Shown: piece after piece, positions 46,408 to 59,957 of the stretch
Layout: each line of letters begins with the position of its first letter
How positions within the stretch are numbered: position 1 is the stretch's first letter
Origin: Dillenia suffruticosa
Lineage: Eukaryota; Streptophyta; Magnoliopsida; Dilleniales; Dilleniaceae
Direction of reading: 5' to 3'
Assembly: GCA_033439265.1 (NCBI GenBank)
Contig: JAVTVX010000026.1
Location: forward strand, 13,145,001-13,209,000
DNA length: 64,000 nt
Notes under the pieces: model-generated
What the model was told of the DNA's origin: nothing
Database searches by the model: none
What the model saw: only the letters and a program-made list of their open reading frames with translations
Made by a program: the position numbers and the translations under genes

Positions 46408-49040
46408 CATAAGATTTGCATCAGTATGTGTGCCGTCCAGAAAGAGTATTTCTCATAAAGGTGATTAATGGTATTATTTTTACAAATCGAGACTTTTTAT
46501 TGAATAGTAATTACAATTTATAAATGATCGGAAAATGACAATCCAATATCTATAAAACTCGTAAATATTAAAAAATTACAAAAACTCTTCCATACTTTAA
46601 ATCATAAATTTCATATTTCATAATTAGTTTAAATCAAAATCTTATTGTAAGATATTAGCTATAGCTTTTGCTCTCTTCTACTTTTTTACCCAATAAAAAA
46701 GAAAGAAAATAGTAGAAATTGAAGCAAATAAATTTAAGGACCAATGGAAAAAAAAAAATAAGACACACTTGAAACTTTCTATAGCTGTGTAAAGATTTGT
46801 TCACTCAACTTATGTATATGTGCATGTTTAAGTCTACGGTCCATAACATTGTTCACACAATGCAACCAACCCATCATTCCCTCGTGAATCTCATCTCCCT
46901 TTTTTTTTTTTTGGTTTTTTACCGTCGGTATTTAAAATTTATCTGATTAATTCGATTTGAATACTATAAGAATTCATTTTAAGAATTATTTTTCTCAAAA
47001 TTTTTTCTCATTATTTTTAGAATTAGAACTTGAGATTTCTGATTAAAAGGATAGAGTATCTGACTATTTAACCCAACTCATATTTAACCCAACTCATCTC
47101 CTTTTGTTCCTGTTTAGAAAATTGGGATTGGACTCTATTAAAAATATTAAAAATAAAATAAAATACAGGTTAGTTTGAAGAAAGGAAGATACCAGCAGCA
47201 TCTTCTATGTTTGATAAATATGGCAAGTGGCCCTGAAATATCAACCCAAAAGGGTCCCTATCAATGTCCAACAAACAGAGATATTGCAAAAAGAAAAGCC
47301 TTGTGAACATAGACATCTTTCTTTAAACTACCATTTTTAGGTCAACAAAGGTAAATTTATCTGAGGCAATTCCTCCCCAAATCGTATTACAATCAATCTA
47401 ATATTAAATGGATCAAAATTAATATTAATACAAGTCCAGCTGAATTGATATTTTCGAATATAATTAAATATTTGTCCCTTCTATTATTTTGATTAAGGCA
47501 CATTGGAATATAAGTTTTCACACCTAGGCATGTCTCATGGGAACTTTGGGAAGTCCTACCTAACAAGATTATCCCTTTTTTTCCCCCTCCGAGTCGGCTA
47601 TTTGTTGGCAAATTGAGTTTGAGAAGCTAAAATAAGCGTACTACAATAGGGATCACCAGTCATGCCACCTTTTCATTCATCACATGGACCTAATACGATT
47701 GATTGCCTTTCTAATAAAAGTAATTACCATTTTTAGTATTACGACATTTAATTGATGTTTAATCTTAATTTTTAATTTATAAATCTTGCGATGAAACAAA
47801 AAAAAAAAAATGGTATAGATAAAAGATTCTCTGATAAATCTAATGTTTTGTTTGGCTCACGTTATCATGGTTAACTTTAGTTACACTTCCGAATAAATAA
47901 AAATTTATTTATTTATTTATTTTAAACCAAAGTTTTCCGTTGCAATGAGGACATTTGAAACTGATTCACTTTCTTTGAATAGCCAAGTGTATTCTCTGGT
48001 TATTCATTTGTACTTTTCACCCATAAAGGGGAAAGCGTGAACAGGGTGAAGGGTCACGGGTAAAGAATGAATGGAAATTGAAATGAAAGAGAGGGATGGT
48101 CCCGGGTCCTGGTGGCGGGCCATGGCCCAAGTGGGCCTGCCACAGGATCTCCCAAGCTGAGGGAGAGATGAACTTGTGACTGCACGGGTTTGTCATGTGC
48201 CACCAAACGACTGACACGTCCTTCCCCATCCATTTCATCACCCATCTTCCCTTCTTTCCTTCTTCAAAATTTTGGCCTCACTTTTCTCACCTCCATTTGC
48301 ATATTCCCTTTATTAAATAATTTTGTAAATCTTTATTAAGCTAGAACTACATTTTTGTAAAATGAAAATTTGACATTTTATTTTTCTTATTTTTCAATTT
48401 TCTGAACAACTTATATTGCAAAATAGTGGGTTATTACTTTTTATTTTTGTAATTATTTTTCATTTTTAAATTATTTACAGAAATATCAAATTGAATTTGA
48501 AATGAACGTATTTATTCGTATTCGTATGATAATTTTTGTGAAATATTTTTTCACAAGATAATAGGCAATAGTCAACCTAAGGTTAGTGACGTCATCAATA
48601 TATTATTTCATAATCTTTAAAATTAATTATGTATATTTTTTAAAAAATTATTTCTTATATTTAATGTAGAATGTCAAATAATTATAATCCCTCCATAAAA
48701 AATGTAGAATTCCCCACGGAGAATAATTGACCTCATCGGTCAATGCTATCCTTAACCATCATCATGGTACGATTTAAAAATAAAAGTCCATTTTTTTTAT
48801 TGAAAATCTTTCCACCAATTTATGGTCAACTTTTATTAAAACAGCTCAATTAAATTAATCCCTCCAGATTAACCAAACTACATGTAGAAATTACGAAATG
48901 ACCAAAAGACCCTTTTAACAGTCATCACCTACACGGTCCAAGTCCACGTCATCACCCGAATCTAGCCACGTCCCCAAGTGAAAGCTCAGTCAGGCGAGAG
49001 CAAAACCACCGCTCGCTTACGTTCTCTCTCGCGCTTCACA

Positions 49041-49132
49041 CACGTGTCATACGTTTTACTGCATCTGGTAATTGACCACCCTCATCATCTAACGTCCACA
49101 AATCATCCACCGTGTCATAATCGTGCCACGTG
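49041..49132 (+). promoter_or_regulatory. Two G-boxes in the BTS promoter
   Basis: CACGTG occurs at 49041-49046 and again inside the palindrome CCACGTGG at 49126-49133, about 160 and 75 bases before the BTS start codon. A TATA-like GATATAAG lies at about 49138-49145. Group IVc bHLH factors (ILR3/bHLH105 and relatives) control iron-deficiency genes through G-box or E-box elements and interact with BTS. The sites fit such control, but bZIP and light-response factors bind the same motif. Confidence 0.5.
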
Positions 49133-49200
49133 GACTAGATATAAGACCACCTCCCGCCTCATCTCCGCTTCGAGAGAGAGAGAGGGGGGATAGAGAGAGA

Positions 49201-52200
49201 ATGGGGACTCCGTTAACCGGAATACAGCACAGGGACGGAGGAGTGGCGGTTATTGCGACGACGAGCACTATGAACCCTCCTCCGAGTCCACAGCGGAATT
49301 CAAATTCATCTTCATCTTCTTCTTCTTCACGATCACAGACTTGTTTGACAAATTGTGCCCTAAATTCTCCGATTTTGATTTTCCTGTTTTTCCACAAAGC
49401 GATTCGGTTAGAGCTCGATAGTCTTCATCGTGCCGCGATTGCTTTCGCCAGCAACCAGAATGATAAAATCAAGCCGTTGCTTGAAAGATATCACTTTCTT
49501 CGATCCATATATAAGCATCACTCTAATGCTGAAGATGAGGTGCCTTTTGGTCTTAATTAATTCAGATTTGGAACTTTATCGAGGGTTTTTCATTGTGTTA
49601 GCCCTAATTATTCCTGAATTGGACTCATTTTGGTTATGTTATCGTTAAATTTAATTTGCACCTGCTTATTTTTTCATGGGATTCTGCATCCAAATCAATG
49701 CATTGGATATTAAGAATTTTAGGGTTGTATGAACCCTAATTTCAGTGTCGACTTTTATACTTGGGAAAGCTATGTTGCTAGTAGTAGTCTCATTTTGTGC
49801 CCTTTGCGAGTGCAATGAATTTCGCTAGTAATCATAAAGCACATGATTGGATTTTATTTTATTTTGCAGCAACGGCCAAAACCATGCCATCTTGGATTTT
49901 GTCATTGCAGTCGACTTTTTCCATCGTAGCAGCATGATTCTTTGCCCCCACTTTTTTTTTTTTTTTCCTTTTTGTGTTTCTATTGGCTATGTATATGGTT
50001 TCAATGAATTGAATCAGTTTAAAGTTGATCGGTGCAGTTCTTTGTAACTCTTTTTTTTTTTTCCTACGTTGTTCTTTCTTTCTTGAAAATTTTTTTGTTT
50101 GGTGCAGTCTGTAGTGAAGCTAATAAATGGTGAAGGGAGACCATGATAAGCATTCTGTGTTCTCATAGCCTGTTCGAGTCATTTGAGTCATTTGCAAATT
50201 GGTGAGACTTTTTTGGATAAGGGTTTTCTTGCTATCATTTGTCACTGGGTATGGTTGAACCAGAGTTTGGGATGAAGTTGAAATAACGGAAACGATTTCC
50301 AATTCCCATAGATTCAGTCACATTTTAGATTTTCCATTTCAATTTTTTCCAGTACTTTGAATAGTTAAAGTTTTCCATATTTAATCGCAAGTATGCATGG
50401 TCATAGTGAGTTTGCCTTGCTTGGCTGTTTTGTCGATGTGTGCCCATGCTTCCTTTTGGATGTACTTTCCATGTAACAGCTATTAATGAACAAAAAGTGC
50501 TGTCCATTTTTTGCCTAAAGATTCCAAGCCTCGCTATCTTATCTTTAAAATTGCCACCATCGCTATTGTGTCATTAAAGTGCAGTAAGGAGAGATAGAAA
50601 ACAAGATACCCAATATTAACGATTTCAAGTAGCACAAGTAGCTATAGAATAGAAAAAAAGATTTACTTGAGGCAATGTCTTTGATTTGGAAAATAGAAAA
50701 ATGATCAAAGTTGTAGTTATGCATGTGTTCTGCATTTGCATTGTCATGACAATCCGTGACGAGATTTCTTTTGCAAAGGATCCTGACAACCTATGTGAAG
50801 TATATGTGACATACACAATATGGAAAACATCAAGTGAGAAGAATTATAGAAATTACATTTTTCTTTGTAAGCCATTTTAAATTTATTTTGTGTTATGACT
50901 CTTTTCATCCTTGTTGGGTCGAATGTAGCACGAGGATAGGTCCATCTCCTGATCCCTTTGAGAGACAGCAAATAGAAGTGAGGTGCAGCTTTCATGTGTG
51001 TAGATTCTATGGAGAAATGATGAAGAATGGTTTAACAGTTTTTTGTTGTTCCATAGTTATCTTAACGTTCAAAGAGATAAAATGGAGGATGACCATGGAA
51101 ATTCTCTTTGACTCTTCTTCAAGGACTGTGAAACCTAAATATAACAAATGTGTGATTATAATTGCTAAGTTTGCCAATTTAGATGCTTTTTTATGTTTTT
51201 TCTTTACAAAGGAAAAGAACTATATTTATCATGTGACAGTGTATACTTTGAAGCTGCAGGTTATTTTCCCTGCTCTTGATATACGTGTTAAGAATGTAGC
51301 ACGGACTTACTCACTGGAACACAAGGGAGAGAGTGATCTTTTTGATCAACTATTCCAGCTGCTGAACAGTAGTATGTACACTGAAGAAAAATATCGAAGA
51401 GAATTAGCATCCTGTACAGGAGCCCTCCAGACATGCATCTGTCAGCATATGTCCAAGGAAGAAGAACAGGTACACTTCCTCTCTTTGAAGTATTTATATT
51501 TGTGATAGTAGGGTACACTTTCTGTTTTTAAGGGAATTCATCATTGTCTTTGTTGGCTGTGATGTTAATTTGAGAGAGATGTGCCTGGAGATGTTTTTGC
51601 TGCACATGGCTTGGGCTCGAAAATAATAAATTAGTCTGCAATAATTTTAGGTTGTGAAGATATTATCTTCTAGTTATTATTCTTTTTACAAGATTGAGAA
51701 ATCAAAGAAAAATATTATGGTAGGTGAAACCAAATGCTAGATCTCAATACATGTAGGCTTGATTAGTTGACCTAATAAATGTGAAAGGTAAACCTAAGCA
51801 TCAATTCCCCTTTTAAGGGTGTTGAAAAGACCCTTCATCACATTTTTGGACATTCTCCTGAAAAATCTCTGTTTTTGGTTTCCTTATAAATGTTTCCCCC
51901 ATTTTGTGGATTCTTACTTTTGTAAATCTTTTTATTTTATTTTATTTTATTTTATTTTTGGGTGAGGGGGGCACTTCCTTGGTGATCCACCATTTTTGTT
52001 AATATTATTTTATCTTCTCCCACAAAAGGAAAATGATCAATTCACCATGAAAGAAAAATAAGTATCTACTTTTTGTTAATATTATTTTCTCTTCTCCTTT
52101 GTTTGGTAAATGATCAATGCACTGTAAAAGAAAAATATCCAAAAATACTACAGGATGAAGAAAAATTCAAAAGCAATTGTATTGATTTTTGCAGATCATA

Positions 52201-55200
52201 ACTTTTGGTTTATCATCATTTAGGACTTATTGGTTCATTTATTCTTTATTTCTGTTTCGTGTTTGTTTGGACATGAAGTGGAAATATCTTATAAAATAAA
52301 GTAATAAGCTAATTGTAAAATATAAAACTTTAATGTTTTAATTGCTTCTAATAGGGGAATGAGTTGAAGTTATGGGTTCAGCACCAAAACTATCATCAAA
52401 GATCCTGTCCTTTTTGGTTTTTAAAATGATTTTTGATATATTTTAATATTTCCTCTTAGACTTTAACTAATTTTGTGCACTGTGACTGAAATATGGAGGT
52501 GCAAGTAATTGAATTGTATTCTTTGCTCCTAATTGAGTTCTCTCTCTCTCTCTCTCTTTTAAGTCTTTTGGCGTCTGAAGTTTCAAAATTTCAAGAAATG
52601 GATTTCAATTTCCTAGTACCTTTGGTGACTCTTTTATACTGGTGACTCAAGTTACATATGTTTGTATTCTGAATTAAGCATTGTTTTGGTTTTGTTAGGT
52701 TTTTCCCCTGCTTGTGCACAATTTTTCATTCGATGAGCAAGCATCGTTAGTGTGGCAATTTTTGTGTAGCATTCCTGTAAATATGATGGCAGAGTTTCTT
52801 CCATGGTTGTCATCCTCTATCTCAACTGACGAACGTCAGGACATGCTTAAATGCTTGCACAAGATAGTTCCCCAAGAGAAACTTCTTCAAAACGTAAGGG
52901 CCTCAATTTCAAGTAGATGTGTGTGTTTCCAATTTACATTCACAGACCTCATTTTTTTCCGCAATTTGACATTGCCTGGCTTTTTTAGTTTTCCCCTGAC
53001 TCTGGTTGTATAATGAAGGTCATTTTCACCTGGATGGAAGGAAACAAAACAAAAAATAAGTGCAATGATGTTGAAAGTAACTCCAAGCTCCAAACTTCAC
53101 TAGATCATGGGAATGATCATTTGGGCAACAGATCAGACATGGGACATTGTGCATGTGCGTCCAGATCTGGGAAAAGGAAATATTCAGAGTTTAGCTGCGA
53201 TCATACTGATGGTACCACTGTTCATCCGATTGATGAGATATTGCACTGGCATAAGGCTATAAGGAAGGAGTTAAGTGATATAGCTGAGGCAGCTAGGCAG
53301 TTACAACTATCTGGAGATTTTTCTGATTTGTCTGTATTTAATAAGAAACTGCAATTTACTGCAGAAATATGTATATTTCATAGGTATGATTCATCTTTCT
53401 CCCCATTGGGTGATTTTTCTTTTTTGGTGACTATTTTTTTGTCTCTTGGTTTTGTTTTAGTCCTGCCCCATGTGTAATGGTTAATTCTTGTATTCTTGTA
53501 CTTGAAGCTGATAGGTAAAGATAAATAGTTTGAAAAATTGTGGGGATCCTATTTTCTGATTTCCTTCAAGCACATATTTTTAGGTCTATCTAACTTTGCC
53601 TACTCTTCTACTTGTCTTAACGCTGATTTGGTCAATTTGGGGCCAAGTCACTAAATTTGGTTTGTTATTTGAACAAGACATTTTACGACCACAACTTATG
53701 AATGCCATATTGTTTCTGAGGTTTCTTTTTCCTTCTAGTTTAGTCATTTCCTTTTGCACCTGTATGTTGTTTTGTGTATTTTTTTATTCCTTTATTGAGG
53801 TTGTTCTACCTTAGTTATGTTGCCTTCAGCCTGTTGCATTTCTTCTGGCTTGTTAAACCTAATCAAATTGATTTTGTGTCACCATGACTGCAGTATAGCT
53901 GAGGACAAGGTTATATTTCCTGCAGTAGACGCAGAACTCTCTTTTCTGCAAGAGCATGCTGAAGAAGAAAGCCAGTTTGACAACTTTAGGTGCTTGATAG
54001 AAAGTATCCAAAGTGCTGGAGCTAACTTTTCTTCGGAAGAATTTTGTACAGAGCTATGCTTACATGCCAAGCAAATAATGGACACCATACAGAAGCACTT
54101 TGAAAGTGAGGAGGTTCAGGTGACATTTTTACTTGTAGCAATCAATTATCTTTGGGGTGCTTTATTACTAGTTTAATTGTGCCCCGTAAAACCCTAATTT
54201 GTTAAGTTCTGAAAAAATATTTCTGTTTATGGGATTTGAAAATTGGGAAAAGCTCATGCAAGCATCTCCTAGATCTTTTATCTATTATTCCTTATGATAG
54301 AAGCTCTTGGGATCCTTCATTGATGCCTATGTTCATGACTCAAATTTAATTGAGAATGAGCTTAGTACCATTTACTTGTGTCCCAGATTGACTTACCAAG
54401 TTGCATTTTAGGTTCTTCCACTTGCTCGGAAACATTTTAGCCCAGAAAGGCAGCGAGAACTTCTGTATCAGAGCTTATGTGTGATGCCTTTGAAGTTAAT
54501 TGAGCGAGTCTTACCATGGTTGGTAGGATCACTGAATGAAGAAGGAGCAAAATCTTTTCTCCTAAATATGCATTTGGCAGGTACAGTTCCATTATCCCAT
54601 TCTAGCAATTTGAACTACAAAATGGATGCTTTATTATGTGGATTCGTCTGTGAGGTCTCTTAGCTAATCAAGCACGGTTACCAAATTCAGCTCCGGAATC
54701 AGATGCAGCATTGGTCACTCTTTTTTCGGGTTGGGCATGCAAAGGTCGGCCTGGAGATGTCTGTTTGTCTGCAGGTGAAGGTGGTTGTTGTCGAGCAAAA
54801 GTGTTGGGTGAACCAAGAGCACAATTCGATCTTGGGTTCTGTGCATGCTCCTCAGTATCATCTACTAAAACAAATGCATTTGGTTCAGCAGATGAAAATG
54901 GAAGACCTGTTAAACATGGAGGTCCAAATCTGTGTGAACTAGGGAGTGCAGGTGAGCTAACAGGGATTATTGATGCCCAGAAGTCTTCTTCTGGAAATAT
55001 TTCATGCTGTGTCCCTGGCCTGGGGGTGAATGGCAGTAATCTGGGGATGGGTTCTCTTTCAGCAGCAAAATCTTTGCGCTCCTTGTCTTTTAGTCCTTCT
55101 GCACCATCTCTTAACTCCAGTCTCTTTAACTGGGAAACAGATATTAGCTCCCCCAGTGCTGGCTCTGCAACACGACCAATTGATAACATTTTCAAATTTC

Positions 55201-58200
55201 ATAAAGCCATCCGTAAAGACTTGGAGTATCTTGACGTCGAATCTGGAAAGCTTAGTGGTTGTAATGAGACTTTTCTCCGGCAGTTTAGTGGGAGATTTCA
55301 GCTTTTATGGGGATTGTACAGAGCTCACAGTAATGCTGAGGATGAAATTGTTTTCCCAGCTTTAGAATCTAAGGAAACTCTTCACAATGTTAGTCATTCT
55401 TACACATTGGACCACAAGCAGGAAGAAAAACTGTTTGAGGATATTTCTGCAGTGCTCTTTGAGCTTGTACATCTCCATGAGAGCTTGAAGATAACAAATG
55501 TTTCAGAAGATACTGCATGTAGTAACTTTGATTCTCTTAGTCAAAATGAAACTATGGCGAAGTACAATGAACTTGCCAGAAAGCTGCAAGGCATGTGCAA
55601 ATCCATAAGGGTGACTCTGGATAATCATGTGTTTCGAGAAGAATTGGAGTTGTGGCCATTATTTGACAGGCATTTCTCTGTGGAGGAACAAGACAAAATT
55701 GTTGGTCGTATAATTGGTACAACAGGTGCAGAAGTGCTCCAGTCAATGTTGCCCTGGGTTACATCTGCTCTTTCACAGGAAGAACAGAATAAAATGATGG
55801 ATACTTGGAAGCAGGCAACTAAAAACACGATGTTCAGTGAGTGGCTCAATGAGTGGTGGGATGGAAGTCCTGCTTCTTCTCCTCATACTGAAATGTCAGA
55901 GAATAGCACTTCTCAAGGTTGGTACAATGTTTCACTTCAATGAGCCTTGTTTCTTGATGACTCTCAAGAACTGTCTTCCTGATTGACAAATGTGGAGCAC
56001 TGCCTTCCATTTTGTGCAAAACTTTGAACGTCTTGCGCCATTCCAAATAACGTTTCTTATGTTTTACATGTATATATATATATTCAGGAAATAATGTCCA
56101 TGAAAGCCTTGATCTTGTTGATGATACATTCAAGCCTGGATGGAAAGATATTTTTCGGATGAATCAGAGTGAGCTTGAAGCAGAGATAAGAAAGGTCTCT
56201 CGAGATCCTACTCTAGATCCCCGACGAAAAGCATATCTCTTGCAAAATCTTATGACCAGGTTTGTTCCAAGCCACTTTACTTGCACTTATTTCCAAAAAC
56301 CTTCACTATTTTGATTCATTTTTTTGTCATACCAGTCGTTGGATTGCTGCCCAGCAGAAGTCACCACAAGCAAGAAGTGGTGAAACTACAAACAATGAAG
56401 ATTTACTTGGGTGTTCTCCTTCATTTCGAGATCCAGAAAATCAAATTTTTGGATGTGAGCATTACAAAAGGAATTGCAAACTCCGTGCTGCTTGCTGTGG
56501 GAAGTTATACACTTGCAGGTTCTGCCATGATGAAGTTAGTGATCATTCAATGGATAGGTATGTTTGTGCTTTTTATTGTTTTTGATTTTCTTTCTGTTTT
56601 CATATACTTACTGTTTATTAATTTGTTTGCAGGAAGGCTACAACTGAAATGATGTGTATGCAGTGTTTGAAAATTCAGCCTGTTGGTCCAGTTTGTACAA
56701 CACCTTCCTGTGATGGATGCTCAATGGCAAAGTATTACTGCTCAGTCTGCAAATTTTTTGATGATGAGAGGTACGGATTAGTGGCATTATTTTCCTTGCC
56801 TCCAATTTATCTAAATATTTACCACATGCCATTCACTACCGTATGCAGAATTCTCATTTACTTGTTTATTTATTTTTTGAAACTGAAAAAAAAAAGATAT
56901 AGGGTGTAAAAAGAATACTGAAAGGAGGCTAAGATATGCTGCTGAAACATCCTAAGAGACAAGCAGAAAGAAGAAAGAAAACAAGATAATGTAAAGAAGG
57001 ATATGACGAATAACAAAAAACTTGTATCATACTTTATTTAATCTTGTCATATAAAAAAATTTGCTCAACCTGGCCTTGGTCTGCCCAAATTTAGTTAGGT
57101 CACCTTGTGGTGCAATAAATGTCGAAGTGCACCACTTTACTCGCAGACAAGCACAAGGAGGCACTTTGATGCATTTTAAAAATCATAACCAAGTGATTTC
57201 AACAAACCATGGCAAGATGAACCCTCTATATGAGAATAGGGATTGTTACTGCGAGGGAGAATAAATGTGGAGCATAAGACATCTGAAGTTAGATGTCCAA
57301 CCTATACTTGTCCCATTCAATTTAGTTGACAACAGTTGACTTCTTGGACCGATTGGATATTATTTTTTATTTTTTATTTTTTGGGTCTCAATCTCTACAG
57401 GCTAAGGTTACATATGTTTTGAGATGTTGATCCCAAAGAAAAGGAGGAAGATGTTATTAGATTTATGGTCTAGCACAATCTGAATTGCGTCATTTGCATC
57501 TGCAGGAAAATAGACAAAATAATGATTAGGGAGTTGATCCTTTGTCTTTTTTTTGGGGGGGGGGTCGTGGTGCGAGGGGAGTGAGGTATCTTTTGGGTTT
57601 CCCATATGCCATGAGGTATGTAGTGTGGACTTTATGGACTATGGACATTTAAAAATTACTCATTATCTGATACCATGTTGGATATACATGCTGTTATCTA
57701 GTTTCTTTCTGGTTCTGAGGAACCAATTGGAAATAGAATTTTAGAAAATTTTGTCATCTCAGTCGATTATCAGACAATTGATATTGATAAGTAGGTTGAC
57801 AGTTTTTTATCTTGTTGGCCTCACTGCAGGACGGTTTATCACTGCCCATTTTGTAACTTATGTCGTCTTGGGAATGGGCTTGGTGTTGATTTCTTTCATT
57901 GCATGACATGCAATTGTTGCCTTAGCATGAAGCTAGTGGATCACAAATGCAGAGAGAAAGGTCTAGAAACAAATTGTCCCATCTGCTGTGACTTTTTATT
58001 TACATCAAGTGCAACCTTCAGGGCTCTTCCCTGTGGCCATTTTATGCACTCAGCTTGTTTTCAGGTCTGTTCTGCTTTGCTAATTTATGTTCCATCTATT
58101 TTTATTTTACTGAACTCCTGTAAAATATTTATTTGGAATCATGCATTGTTTCTCAGGCGTACACTTGCAGTCATTACACCTGTCCTATATGTAGCAAGTC

Positions 58201-59008
58201 TTTGGGAGATATGGCGGTGAGATTATCCTTCTAAACAAATTCCTTATCATATCAGAGGCTCTATTTTCTTTTTTCTTTGAATATTCTGTTAATGTTTTCT
58301 GTTTAAACAGCCCAAAAAATTTTGTCCTTGCTATATGCTTGATATAGATGGAGGAACTAGGCTCTAATTTGTCCACCCCCTCCCTTTTTTGTCTGGTCAC
58401 TGCCATTTGACCTGAGCATTGTTGCTGGGGCAACTTCAAATTTTGATTAAATTCTATATGCTGCCCTTATGTCATTCACCCAAATTGTTATCTAGTGCGA
58501 TCTCTGTCTTGGGCTGAAACCTCTGTATATTCAGTTGTGTTCTGGTGTTGGCCATCTGGAAACAATGACAGTTTTGGAGTGTATTATGACATTGTTTGTA
58601 AAAAAATATTGGTAGCGGGTGCAATGAAGAACAACATATTTTACCCCAGTTGTGTGAGAATATGAACCTTATCTACAGTCTTTTTACCACCCTGAAAGTT
58701 TTTCCTTTTCTTGGTCTTATACAGGTCTACTTCGGCATGCTTGATGCTCTATTGGCTTCCGAGGTGCTACCTGAAGAATATAGAAATCGCTGCCAGGTAT
58801 AAACTTCACCCTGCATTTGGGAGCTCATTTAATCTTCCTCAACCAGTTACTGATTATTACTTTGTTTATTCAGGATATATTGTGCAATGACTGTCATAAG
58901 AAAGGAACAGCACCCTTCCACTGGTTATACCACAAGTGTGGATTTTGTGGATCATATAATACCAGGGTAATAAAGGTCGAGTCAACAAACGTCAACTGCT
59001 TAACTTAG
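49201..59008 (+). CDS. BTS: BRUTUS: hemerythrin-domain iron-sensing RING E3 ubiquitin ligase
   Basis: Fourteen exons give 1263 aa: 49201-49539, 51260-51469, 52699-52893, 53019-53383, 53894-54119, 54412-54580, 54664-55917, 56088-56259, 56336-56557, 56633-56770, 57830-58064, 58157-58216, 58725-58796, 58874-59008. Three hemerythrin domains bind iron: the first near 50-180 ([25 protein letters not shown]), the second from about 316 ([10 protein letters not shown]), the third from about 670 ([20 protein letters not shown]). Then come a CHY zinc finger from Cys 1017, a CTCHY domain, a C3H2C3-like RING (1146-1187) and a zinc ribbon (from Cys 1223). In Arabidopsis (about 1254 aa) BTS is nuclear and marks group IVc bHLH factors for degradation, restraining iron uptake. 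All metal-binding clusters look intact. The ATG at 49201 opens a Ser-rich leader, as in other BTS proteins. Confidence 0.96.
51931..51956. repeat. (TTTTA)n pentanucleotide repeat in BTS intron 2
   Basis: About five TTTTA units in a row, intronic. Confidence 0.85.
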
Positions 59009-59957
59009 TATATTAGCATCATAGTCCTTTGCACTATCTAAGGCTGTGAATGTGCGAGTCCGGTACTAGCCAACTATACTGCGAGCTTTGTAAAGAAATT
59101 TTTCATTTTTTTTTACGGCAATATTCTGTTTTGCCAAAATTTTGTATCGGATTTGTGCCCCAAAACTGTCTGCAGTTTTTTTTTTTTTTTTTGGGGGGGG
59201 GGGGGAGGGGGGTTTGGTGGGGAGATCATTACGATTGTAGACTAGTTATCCATTATATTCCTGCAACAAGATGATTCCAAGGTTACCACACAATTCCTTC
59301 TTGTTTATCATTTTTTATTCCATTAATTTCTATAGGAATTTTTAAGTGGCTGGTCAATAAATTGGGGCATACAGCAGAGGTGTAATTTCTGACATGATTA
59401 TTGTCGTCTCGTGCAATATTTGTAAACTCATGTTTTAGCCCCAACCCTGATAAGCAGCAGGTAGATTTGAACCGGCCAGAACTTTTGGACAAGGATCACA
59501 AGTCGTCAGTGATCTTTTAATCCGGTTTTCTGCTCGTGAGATCATCTTTCAAATGAATGCCATCCCACTTGGCAAGATTCATCTTTCAAGTGTGAGCGAG
59601 GGTAGCGAGGGTCACCCCAATGAATTAGTGACCCTTGGAGAGGTCTTTTTGGCCTCTTAGCAAGATCATATAAATGTTGCCAATGAATTAGTGACACATA
59701 AGCTTCCGTGTTGATTGCCATTGGATGCTGTTATTGATGATGAGAAAGTAATTCCTCTAGTCAGTCATGGGAGTCGAAGAAAATAATTCCACTAGTCAGT
59801 CATGGGAGTCGACCAAAACCGGTCAATGACGAATTGGCACACGGAAATCGTCAAGAACCGAATTCCAAATCAAACCACAGTGAAAGCTGAACAACGAAAA
59901 GAGAACAAGCCATCGTTTGCAAAAGGAAACCAAAAAAAAAAAAGGAATTCTGAAATC
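59009..59957. other. BTS 3' flank and LRK10L leader
   Basis: A T-run followed by a G-run lies at about 59175-59214. A 29-base phrase (TAATTCCACTAGTCAGTCAT and onward) is repeated at 59749-59777 and 59784-59812 just before the next gene. The second copy holds an ATG at 59802 that is in frame with the downstream start. No separate gene is seen. Confidence 0.6.

Larger units (their letters stand above)
42377..49200. other. Intergenic region between divergent genes, repeat-bearing
   Basis: This holds the promoters of the minus-strand hydrolase and the plus-strand BTS gene. Two SINE-like elements (43641-43870 and 44126-44319), a dispersed 55-bp repeat pair and a long (TA)n tract at 46347-46407 are present. 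Short open frames (for example 45068-45259 and 47393-47611) show no recognisable domains. The last 250 bases are much less AT-rich and form the BTS promoter. Confidence 0.5.

Noticed and set aside
50834..51505. 223-codon open frame overlapping BTS exon 2
   Set aside because: Only 51260-51469 belongs to the conserved protein; the rest is intron read-through.
54668..55195. 175-codon open frame antisense to BTS
   Set aside because: It is a shadow of BTS exon 7, whose sense frame is strongly conserved.
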